Source: CAYMNU01 sp964391885
GTDB lineage: Archaea > Altiarchaeota > Altiarchaeia > JAFGQM01
Direction of reading: 5' to 3'
Length of the DNA: 11,925 bases
Assembly (NCBI GenBank): GCA_964391885.1
Contig: CAYMNU010000034.1
Span: 1 to 11,925 of the forward strand
Part shown: one piece after another, positions 1-5,585 of the stretch
Numbering within the stretch: position 1 is the stretch's first letter
Layout of the letters: every line of letters begins with the position of its first letter
Notes under the pieces: generated by a model
What the model saw: the letters and a program-made list of their open reading frames with translations, nothing else
The model's database searches: none
Told to the model about the DNA's origin: nothing
Program-made: the position numbers and the translations under genes

Positions 1-755
1 ACATCCAGTATCGGGTTGTTCTCGGTATCGCCAGCAGGGCAGTAAGCCTTTTTGATTTTTTCCTCGATGCTTTTCACATCCTCGTGCACTGCGATGATAG
101 TCTCAGGCTTGCTCGAGCTCATCTTGCTCTCCGGCCCACCCAGTGAGACTATAAGCGGCGTGTGGATGCAGATGGGTTTCTTGCAGCCGATGTTCTCTAA
201 CTCCTCCCTGGCGAGCATATGTATCTTTCTCTGCTCGATGCCCCCGTAGCAGATGTCTGCGCCTAAATGCTTGATGTCCGCAGCCTGCATTATCGGATAA
301 AGCAGTTGCGAGACGTGAGAGTTTTCCAAGTCCCTCGCCACCTGCTGCATAGAGCGTGTGGCGCGATTGACTGTTATGCCTGTACCCATCTTAAGGACAT
401 CGTGGAAGTATTCCGGCTTCAGCTGGAAATCGCTGCCCTTCACAAATTGCGTTTTTTTCGGGTCGAGACCCAGTGATATGAAACAATGTCTCCAGTAGTC
501 GACCATCTTTTCAATCCAGCTCTCATCCCCCTTGCGGTTGAGAAGTGTGTGGATGTCTGCGAAAAGCACGGTCACATCCAGGCCTGCTCTCTGGAACTCG
601 ATGAGTTTCTGGACAGTCACCATCGTGCCTATATGTACCGCGCCGCTTGTTTCATAACCGCAGTAGACCCTTCCTTTGCCGCTTTTTACAAGTGCATCAA
701 GCTCGTCTTCTTCAACGACCTCTATGGTGTTCCGCAGGATAAGCTCTTTGTCCAT
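1..755 (-). CDS. tyrS: Tyrosyl-tRNA synthetase, archaeal type (3' end outside window)
   Basis: Cytoplasmic class I aminoacyl-tRNA synthetase that activates tyrosine with ATP and charges tRNA-Tyr. The minus-strand frame is open from an ATG at 755-753 to the window edge, giving 251 visible residues. It aligns by eye along its length with the Methanocaldococcus jannaschii enzyme as I remember it. Seen: the HIGH-like HIG (41-43); tyrosine-pocket residues Y31, Y153, Q157, D160 and Q175, matching Mj Y32, Y151, Q155, D158 and Q173; and the archaeal KMSSS signature (K211-S215). The usual PSG before HIG is TSG here (36-38). The anticodon-binding C-terminal part, about 60 residues in Mj, is missing only because the window ends. 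It lies 50 nt downstream of the 177-aa membrane protein gene. A T7 run after that gene and a TATA-like box near 783-790 suggest its own promoter. TrpRS is the nearest alternative, but the tyrosine-pocket residues argue against it. Confidence 0.95.
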   Translation of the reverse strand, partial: MDKELILRNTIEVVEEDELDALVKSGKGRVYCGYETSGAVHIGTMVTVQKLIEFQRAGLDVTVLFADIHTLLNRKGDESWIEKMVDYWRHCFISLGLDPKKTQFVKGSDFQLKPEYFHDVLKMGTGITVNRATRSMQQVARDLENSHVSQLLYPIMQAADIKHLGADICYGGIEQRKIHMLAREELENIGCKKPICIHTPLIVSLGGPESKMSSSKPETIIAVHEDVKSIEEKIKKAYCPAGDTENNPILD

Positions 756-782
756 TCGATCAATATAATTATAACCGGCTCC

Positions 783-790
783 CTAATAAG
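783..790 (-). promoter_or_regulatory. Possible TATA box for tyrS
   Basis: On the minus strand this reads CTTATTAG, centred about 31 bp upstream of the tyrS ATG. That fits an archaeal box A with a transcript starting a few bases before the start codon. A second AT-rich stretch at 762-775 is too close to the ATG for a standard box. Weak, position-based evidence only. Confidence 0.3.
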
Positions 791-798
791 AGAAGTTT

Positions 799-805
799 AA
801 AAAAA
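799..805 (-). terminator. T7 run directly after the 177-aa gene
   Basis: Seven consecutive T on the minus strand follow immediately after the TAG stop of the membrane protein gene. Archaeal RNA polymerase terminates at short oligo-T tracts without needing a hairpin, so this is a plausible terminator separating that gene from tyrS. Confidence 0.45.
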
Positions 806-1339
806 CTAATACGCAGGGAACCCGACTCGCGTAGTCTTAAGGAATGCAGACTCGCTATCAAGCTCGTATGCGTCGTATGCCAGGCTGCCGTTAGGCATTG
901 AACCCTCTTTCAGCAAGCAGTCAAAAGAGCCGCAGGAGGCAATGTCGTAGACTATGTAACTCCCGCTTGCAGCGTCGCGGATTTTGGAGCCCTCAGCCCC
1001 GGTAACTATAAGGTAGCTCACTCCCCCGTCCAAGACGTAGAGATAGCCCCCCAGCCTTTCCGCCAGGTTCAGGGGCACGTCAAGCTGGCCGAAGACAGCC
1101 CTGTATCCTGACACTGATTCTACTCTTCCCATCATCGGCCCTACTGAGGTTCCGACTCCATATTCCGGCTCAGGCTCTTCCCATTCCTGGGCGGGGCCGC
1201 CAGGCGAGAAGCCGATTATGCCGCCGAGAACCCAGCCGCTCACCAAGAGCACTACTATAACTATTATCATGAGCTGCATGCCTCTGCCCTTATCCTTTTT
1301 CGCCAGCGGCGCGCTTCCCCTCTTCCTAGCTTTTGCCAT
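806..1339 (-). CDS. Unrecognised single-pass membrane protein, 177 aa
   Basis: I do not recognise this protein. Residues 1-20 are strongly basic (MAKARKRG start, several Lys/Arg). Residues about 22-44 form a hydrophobic membrane segment rich in Ile, Val and Leu. After that come a Gly/Pro/Glu-rich linker (47-62) and a domain of about 110 residues with alternating hydrophobic positions, probably beta-rich. The positive-inside rule predicts a cytoplasmic N-terminus and an outside C-terminal domain. That domain has a CGSFDC pair that could form a disulfide and one NGS sequon. The ATG at 1339 is supported by a TATA-like box about 26 bp upstream. The gene sits between trm5 (31-nt gap) and tyrS (50-nt gap) on the same strand, but its own promoter and T-run argue it is a separate unit rather than a translation factor. 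Function unknown. Confidence 0.75.
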   Translation of the reverse strand: MAKARKRGSAPLAKKDKGRGMQLMIIVIVVLLVSGWVLGGIIGFSPGGPAQEWEEPEPEYGVGTSVGPMMGRVESVSGYRAVFGQLDVPLNLAERLGGYLYVLDGGVSYLIVTGAEGSKIRDAASGSYIVYDIASCGSFDCLLKEGSMPNGSLAYDAYELDSESAFLKTTRVGFPAY

Positions 1340-1360
1340 CGGATATAGTTTGATTCCCGC

Positions 1361-1370
1361 TTATAAAAAA
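1361..1370 (-). promoter_or_regulatory. TATA box of the 177-aa gene, overlapping the trm5 terminator
   Basis: The minus strand reads TTTTTTATAA immediately after the trm5 stop codon (TAA, 1373-1371). Its centre is about 26 bp from the ATG at 1339, the distance expected for a TATA box of a leaderless archaeal transcript. The same T6 run could stop transcription coming from trm5, so two signals appear compressed into ten bases. Confidence 0.5.
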
Positions 1371-2192
1371 TTATTCGACCGCGACCTTCTCCGGGGCATC
1401 CTTTGCAGCTGCCCTCTCGACGCCTGTCTTTATATCAAAGCAGTAGCGGAATGAGCCCGGCGCATATTCCCCTGCCTTGACCACTTCAATCGAGATCCTG
1501 CTCAGGCTCTTTTTTATCTCGCGGATGAAATTGTCCACATCGTTCTCATGGAGTATCTTATATAGGTGGATAGTACCTCCCTTCCTTAGCTTCTTCGCAG
1601 CCAGGTAAAGGAAGTTCTCGGCATCTTTGGGCAGCGGCATTATGACCCTGTCAAAGTCGTCCTTCAGCTTGGGGACGATGTCCTTGACGTCGCCCTCGAG
1701 AGCCCTGACTTTGCCTTCCAGCTTGTTGAGCTGTATGTTCTGCTCAAAGAACAAGACTGCATAGGGGTTGAGCTCGATTCCCACGACAAGACTGGGCTCT
1801 GCATTCTTGGCTATGTTTATTGCATAGGGGCCCACGCCCGCAAACATGACCAAAACATTCTCGCCCTTCTTGACCCTTTTTGTTATCCGCTCGCGCTCCG
1901 TACTGAGCCTGACAGAAAAATAAGCCTCGGTCGGGTCTATCTTGAATCTGCAGTTGTTTTCCCTATGGATGGTTTCAGTCAGCTTCCTCGGCCGCAGGAG
2001 TGCAGACACGTCTGAGAAGTCCCTGGCCTCGGGCCTTGAAGAAATCACTTCGTAGTCGCGTATGCGGTATTCGCCTTCAACTTCACCCTTTTTAGCCAAG
2101 ACTACATTGACGTTTTTGTGTTCCTTTAGGATTTCCGTTCCGTCAGCGCCCGGTTCGACAATCGCTATGTCGCCGACTATGTCAAATGCCAT
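1371..2192 (-). CDS. trm5: tRNA (guanine37-N1)-methyltransferase Trm5, compact form
   Basis: SAM-dependent enzyme that methylates N1 of G37 next to the anticodon; this prevents frameshifting and is the first step of wyosine synthesis on tRNA-Phe. Numbering from the ATG at 2192 (273 aa): a VGD entry strand (5-7); a TETIHREN region (72-79); YFSVR (91-95) ahead of the catalytic fold; the SAM-binding FAGVGPY (117-123); acidic E140 in IELNP; D168 in GDVKD; the MPLP motif (185-188); and a C-terminal YAPGSFRY region. The N-terminal D1 domain of M. jannaschii Trm5b appears to be absent. MPLP replaces the MNLP I recall from that enzyme. An in-frame TTG at 2222 would extend the protein by 10 residues and overlap taw3. 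I prefer the ATG because an SD-like GGGGTGG precedes it. Taw2 is a related alternative, but the TIHREN and MPLP regions fit Trm5 better. Confidence 0.88.
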   Translation of the reverse strand: MAFDIVGDIAIVEPGADGTEILKEHKNVNVVLAKKGEVEGEYRIRDYEVISSRPEARDFSDVSALLRPRKLTETIHRENNCRFKIDPTEAYFSVRLSTERERITKRVKKGENVLVMFAGVGPYAINIAKNAEPSLVVGIELNPYAVLFFEQNIQLNKLEGKVRALEGDVKDIVPKLKDDFDRVIMPLPKDAENFLYLAAKKLRKGGTIHLYKILHENDVDNFIREIKKSLSRISIEVVKAGEYAPGSFRYCFDIKTGVERAAAKDAPEKVAVE

Positions 2193-2194
2193 TT

Positions 2195-2201
2195 CCACCC
2201 C
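2195..2201 (-). promoter_or_regulatory. Shine-Dalgarno-like GGGGTGG before trm5
   Basis: GGGGTGG lies in the 13-nt gap between the taw3 stop (TAA, 2208-2206) and the trm5 ATG (2192-2190). It resembles the archaeal GGAGGTGA pairing site, though the spacing to the ATG is short. It decides the ATG over the upstream TTG, and fits translation from an internal position in a taw3-trm5 transcript. Confidence 0.45.
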
Positions 2202-2205
2202 TAAG

Positions 2206-2796
2206 TTATAATCCAGACTCAAGTCTCTTCTGAAGCCTGGCTAGTTTCTCACGGCCCGAAGAAAGCTTGATATTGGCTATATTTGCAAGGTAACCTAGAT
2301 AAACGCCGTCTATGAGCAGTTTACCCTCTTCTGCAAGCGGGGCCTCCAGGCTCTCCGTAGAGCATATCTCCACCAGCACCCTCTCCGGGTTCACTGCTTG
2401 TATCCCGCTTCGCTTGAATCCGCACTGCTGTGCAGCGAACAAAATCTTCTCTGCGCTTTCCAGGTTTCTCGCGACGACATGGAGTATCGGGCACTCAGCC
2501 TGAAGGTAAACCACATACTTCTCATGTTTAGCGAGGGCTTCCTGCAGGTTTTTCAGCGTAACCCTGTGATGCCACTTGCCCAGCCACTCGCTCTCCAGCT
2601 TGTCGTGCTCTTTCGGTGTCTGCAGCACTGCGATGCGGCCAGCGCAAGAGGATGTGGTGTAAAGGCCGGGATTGGAGTTAATCAGGTCAACCAAGTCAGC
2701 GATATCCTCATCAGCCTTGCCGTCCCTGCGAGCGTCTGCGAGCTGCTTCATCGCTTTCTCGCGCTGCATGTCGAACTTGCTGGGGCTTTTCTCCAT
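2206..2796 (-). CDS. taw3: tRNA wybutosine-synthesis protein Taw3/TYW3
   Basis: TYW3-family protein, 196 aa. In eukaryotes TYW3 is the SAM-dependent methyltransferase that modifies N4 of the tricyclic yW-86 intermediate at position 37 of tRNA-Phe; archaeal Taw3 is placed in the matching step. Seen: N-terminal helix 5-25; a DLVDLINSN stretch (34-42) leading to the family signature TTSSCAGRI (47-55); WLGKWHH (71-77); and a second half with VVARNLESAEKIL (107-119), CGFKRSGI (125-132) and VEICSTESLEAPL (142-154). Length is within the family range. The last 20 residues are a basic helix. It is first in a minus-strand pair with trm5 (13-nt gap), which supplies the m1G37 substrate of the pathway. 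A 46-bp AT-rich region upstream is shared with a divergent gene. Taw1 and Taw2 are not in the window. Confidence 0.9.
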   Translation of the reverse strand: MEKSPSKFDMQREKAMKQLADARRDGKADEDIADLVDLINSNPGLYTTSSCAGRIAVLQTPKEHDKLESEWLGKWHHRVTLKNLQEALAKHEKYVVYLQAECPILHVVARNLESAEKILFAAQQCGFKRSGIQAVNPERVLVEICSTESLEAPLAEEGKLLIDGVYLGYLANIANIKLSSGREKLARLQKRLESGL

Positions 2797-2842
2797 TTTG
2801 AATACATTGTTTTTATGCTTTGGGGCTTAAATAATCTTTAAA
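2797..2842. promoter_or_regulatory. AT-rich divergent promoter region, taw3 / 144-aa gene
   Basis: These 46 bp separate two divergent start codons. On the plus strand TTTTTATG (2810-2817) is centred about 29 bp before the ATG at 2843. On the minus strand an ATTTAAGC box (about 2825-2832) lies about 33 bp before the taw3 ATG. Each is a plausible archaeal TATA box. No clear SD precedes the plus-strand gene. Confidence 0.4.
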
Positions 2843-3277
2843 ATGGCGGCAAGAAAACCGGTGGGCAGGAAACCAGTATCTGCATTCAAAAGAGCTAAGC
2901 GTAACTATGAACGCACCGAAGGCTCAAAATCCAAAAGAAGGGATCTTATGCCTTACATGATGTCTGCATTTGAAAGGCACGGGATGTCAGGGGAAGAGCG
3001 CCAAGCCATGGCCAGGCGATATGTCAATAAAATCGCCAAGCGTCCCGGTGTTGCTGCAAGGGAGGCTGCACTGCCTCCCGAAGCCCTTTTACAGCACAGC
3101 ATTAGCAGGGTTTTAGAAAAGACTCCCCAAGCCGAGAGGGATGCTGCCATGCGCGAGATGGCTGACATCTTGGCAAAAGAAGACAAAGAGGGGCGGCTCC
3201 ATCTTGAGAGGCCAAAGGCTCTTTTTCAGATGAACTCCGAAATTCAAAAGAGGTATCCACGTTTTTTTGAGAAGTAG
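2843..3277 (+). CDS. Unrecognised basic, helical 144-aa protein
   Basis: I do not recognise this protein. Residues 1-35 are very rich in Lys and Arg (e.g. ARKPVGRKP, KRAKRNYER, KSKRRD) with little hydrophobic content, so they are probably a flexible, nucleic-acid-binding-like tail. From about residue 36 the sequence looks entirely alpha-helical: a PYMMSAFERHGM helix, then a GEERQAMARRYVNKIAK helix, a short Pro-containing break, and two more amphipathic helices up to about 115. The end is LFQMNSEIQKRYPRFFEK. There is no membrane segment, signal peptide, Cys pair or recognisable catalytic motif. The ATG follows an AT-rich divergent promoter, and codon use resembles its neighbours, which supports a real gene. 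It lies between taw3 (divergent) and topA (99-nt gap); neither neighbour establishes a role. Confidence 0.7.
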   Translation: MAARKPVGRKPVSAFKRAKRNYERTEGSKSKRRDLMPYMMSAFERHGMSGEERQAMARRYVNKIAKRPGVAAREAALPPEALLQHSISRVLEKTPQAERDAAMREMADILAKEDKEGRLHLERPKALFQMNSEIQKRYPRFFEK

Positions 3278-3345
3278 CTGCACGCTTCACCCTTAGCACA
3301 ATCGCTGTTTCTAATATTCCAAACCAGCCAGCATATGCAAGATTG

Positions 3346-3355
3346 CTTTTTTAAG
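3346..3355 (+). promoter_or_regulatory. TATA box of topA
   Basis: CTTTTTTAAG is centred about 26 bp before the ATG at 3377, the standard distance for a leaderless archaeal transcript. It lies downstream of the alternative ATG at 3335, so it also argues that the 14-residue N-terminal extension is not translated. Confidence 0.55.
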
Positions 3356-3376
3356 CTTGCCTGCAAAAACTCAGAC

Positions 3377-5455
3377 ATGACACAGCTCATCATCGCCGAG
3401 AAGCCGAGCGTCGCCGGAAAGATTGCCCAGGCAATAGGCAGGGCGCAGAAGAAGAACCGCGCAGGAGTGCCTTATTACGAGGTGGATACAGGCAGTGAAA
3501 CAGTCTTTGTCGCCCCTTCTGTAGGCCACGTTTATTCGCTTCAGGAAAAGAAGAACAAGAAGTGGAATCTTGAATATCCCGTCTTCGACATCGAGTGGAA
3601 CCCTATCTACGAGGTGCAAAAAGGCTCTGAGTACACCAAGGGATATATTAGCAATATACGGGAGCTGGCGAAAGGCGCAGACGAGTTTGTAAACGCATGT
3701 GACTACGATGTTGAAGGTAGCGTAATAGGGGCGAATGCATTGGCATATGCATGCGGCGTCGACCCGATGAAAGAACCGCTTAAGGTAAAAAGGATGCACT
3801 TCTCGACAGTCACGCTTCCTGACCTGGCAAGGGCCTATGAGACTCTCGAGCCCTTTGATGCCGGGCAGACAGAGGCCGGCCTGACACGCCACACGCTGGA
3901 CTGGTACTACGGAATAAATCTCTCCCGCGCCCTTACAAGTGCTATGCGCGCAGCAAACACGCGCGGCACACTCAGCGTAGGCCGCGTCCAGGGACCCGCT
4001 CTTAAGCTGCTTGTAGACAAGGAGCGTGAGATAAGAGCATTCGTGCCCACCCCCTACTGGGAGCTCAAAGCCCTTGCAAATAAAGGCTCTGATTTTGAGA
4101 CAATCCACGAAAAGGAGAAGTTTGAGAATGAGAATGAAGCAGAGGCAGCTTATGAAAAGGTCAAGGGCCAAACAAGCGGTGACGTGAAGAGCGTAGACAG
4201 GAAACAGTACAAGCAGCCTCCTCCTAACCCCTTTGACCTGACTTCTCTCCAGATAGAGGCCCACAGGCATCTCCATGTTCCTCCGAAGCAGACGCTGGAA
4301 ATCGGGCAGACCCTTTATGAAAACGGGCTAATATCATACCCCAGGACTTCCTCTCAGGAGTATCCCCCTGCAATAGGCTATAAGAAAATCCTGGACAAAA
4401 TATCCGGCCAGCAGCAATACTCTGAAGCAGCATCCCTTCTCTTGGGCAAAGCAAGCCTCAAGCCGAACAACGGCAAGAAGAAAGATCCCGCCCACCCTGC
4501 GATATACCCCACCGGCGAAGTCCCACAGGGCATCGGGGAGCGGGAGCTGAAGGTATATGATTTGATAGTGAGGCGCTTTTTGGCCACCTTTGGCGAGTGG
4601 GCAGTAAGAGAGAGCATGAAGGTTATAATCGACATAAACGGCGAGCCCTTCAAGGCAGAGGGCAAACGCACCGTGGAAAAGAACTGGCATGAGCTCTACG
4701 GCAAATACGCGAAGTTCGACGAGGTAATTCTCCCCGGATTGGAAAAGGGCGATAGCGTCGAGATAAAGAAAACCTCTTTCGAGAAGAAGATGACGCAGCC
4801 CCCGAAGCACTACACCGAGGCCTCAATAATAAGCGAGCTGGAGAAGAGGAACTTGGGTACCAAGGCCACAAGGGCAAACATCATAGACACCCTTTTCAAG
4901 CGCAACTACATACACGGCAAGCAGCTTGAGGCTACCGAGCTGGGCATCAAAACCGTTGAGACCCTGGAGAAGCACAGCCCCGAGATACTGGACGAGGAGC
5001 TGACGCGGAAGATAGAAGAGGACATGGAAGAGGTAATGGCAGGGAAAAAGAAAGGCTCGGAAATCGAAAGCGGTGCTAAGGCAATACTGGTTAAAGTGCT
5101 TGAGAAGTTCAGGAAAGACGAAAAGGAGATAGGCGGCGAGCTTCGCGATTCGCATTATAAGGCAGAGGACCAGAAGAGGGTTGCTGATTCTTTGGGCACC
5201 TGCCCGGCCTGCAAGGAAGGGCTTCTTATAATAAGGAAGAACCCGAAGACCGGTAAGCGCTTCCTCGGCTGCAGCGCCTATCCCAAGTGTACAAACACGC
5301 AGCCTCTGCCGCAAAAGGGCATGGTCAAGCCTGCCAAGAAAGACTGTGAGCATTGCGGCTACCCGATGGCGAACATCTGGACGAAAGGGAAGAAGACACC
5401 ATGGACTATCTGCACGAACTTTGGGTGCCCGGGGAAGACACGAGCTTCGACGTAG
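3377..5455 (+). CDS. topA: DNA topoisomerase I, type IA
   Basis: Type IA topoisomerase (692 aa) that relaxes negatively supercoiled DNA by cutting one strand through a 5'-phosphotyrosine bond. Domains in order: Toprim with LIIAEKPS (catalytic E8) and CDYDVEG (D109, D111, E113, metal-binding); the SVGRVQGPAL motif; the active-site tyrosine Y321 in LISYPRTSS with R323; the TKATRANI segment later in the core; and two C-terminal zinc ribbons with all eight cysteines (C609, C612, C632, C638 and C657, C660, C679, C684). An ATG at 3335 would add 14 residues, but the family begins right at the Toprim strand and the TATA-like box at 3346-3355 supports 3377. No helicase domain precedes it, so this is not a reverse gyrase. 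The last three residues (A-S-T) and the stop codon are encoded inside a 9-bp palindrome that opens the downstream hairpin cluster. Confidence 0.95.
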   Translation: MTQLIIAEKPSVAGKIAQAIGRAQKKNRAGVPYYEVDTGSETVFVAPSVGHVYSLQEKKNKKWNLEYPVFDIEWNPIYEVQKGSEYTKGYISNIRELAKGADEFVNACDYDVEGSVIGANALAYACGVDPMKEPLKVKRMHFSTVTLPDLARAYETLEPFDAGQTEAGLTRHTLDWYYGINLSRALTSAMRAANTRGTLSVGRVQGPALKLLVDKEREIRAFVPTPYWELKALANKGSDFETIHEKEKFENENEAEAAYEKVKGQTSGDVKSVDRKQYKQPPPNPFDLTSLQIEAHRHLHVPPKQTLEIGQTLYENGLISYPRTSSQEYPPAIGYKKILDKISGQQQYSEAASLLLGKASLKPNNGKKKDPAHPAIYPTGEVPQGIGERELKVYDLIVRRFLATFGEWAVRESMKVIIDINGEPFKAEGKRTVEKNWHELYGKYAKFDEVILPGLEKGDSVEIKKTSFEKKMTQPPKHYTEASIISELEKRNLGTKATRANIIDTLFKRNYIHGKQLEATELGIKTVETLEKHSPEILDEELTRKIEEDMEEVMAGKKKGSEIESGAKAILVKVLEKFRKDEKEIGGELRDSHYKAEDQKRVADSLGTCPACKEGLLIIRKNPKTGKRFLGCSAYPKCTNTQPLPQKGMVKPAKKDCEHCGYPMANIWTKGKKTPWTICTNFGCPGKTRAST

Positions 5456-5548
5456 TCGAAGCTGTGCCCGAACTTCGCCAAAAGCGAAGTTGGGCGCAAG
5501 GTTCATTCAGAACCTTCGCGCACAGCTTCACCTTTGGTGAAGCTTGTG
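5443..5548. repeat. Cluster of four hairpins downstream of topA
   Basis: Four inverted repeats lie almost end to end. H1: AGCTTCGAC (5443-5451), 3-nt loop, GTCGAAGCT (5455-5463), perfect 9 bp. H2: AACTTCGC (5471-5478), loop CAAAA, GCGAAGTT (5484-5491), extended by GCCC/GGGC (5466-5469, 5492-5495) with one bulged G. H3: AAGGTTC (5498-5504), loop ATTCA, GAACCTT (5510-5516). H4: AGCTTCACC (5524-5532), loop TTT, GGTGAAGCT (5536-5544), extended by CAC/GTG with one bulged T. The segment 5458-5467 also pairs perfectly (10 bp) with 5520-5529, enclosing H2 and H3. The topA TAG stop (5453-5455) falls in H1. This may be a palindromic repeat element, a transcript-end structure for topA, or an RNA element ahead of the Lrp gene; the sequence alone does not decide. 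Confidence 0.85.
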
Positions 5549-5585
5549 AAAAATGATTTCTTTCCAATACTTCTAATAAACTAAA

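Noticed and set aside
52..800. Three plus-strand open frames in the first 800 bases
   Set aside because: They are antisense to tyrS, which has the expected signature residues throughout.
2193..2222. TTG start for trm5 overlapping taw3
   Set aside because: An in-frame ATG with an SD-like sequence follows, and the family-like sequence begins just after that ATG.
3335..3376. Upstream ATG for topA
   Set aside because: The extra 14 residues precede the Toprim strand that opens the family, and the likely TATA box lies downstream of this ATG.
3371..4276. 301-codon open frame on the minus strand opposite topA
   Set aside because: It lies entirely antisense to a topoisomerase frame with all catalytic motifs; its translation is Cys/Leu-rich with no recognisable domain. 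It arises from codon bias.
3377..5455. Reverse gyrase or topoisomerase III reading of the topoisomerase gene
   Set aside because: No helicase domain is fused, which rules out reverse gyrase. The layout with two C-terminal zinc ribbons fits archaeal topoisomerase I better than topoisomerase III, though the split is not absolute.
4823..5506. 227-codon minus-strand open frame opposite the end of topA and the hairpins
   Set aside because: Antisense to the zinc-ribbon region of topA, with no family motif and running into the palindromes.
5346..5556. Two short plus-strand open frames crossing the topA end and the hairpin cluster
   Set aside because: Out of frame with topA over most of their length; their C-terminal halves are just translated palindromes. 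No promoter or SD supports them.
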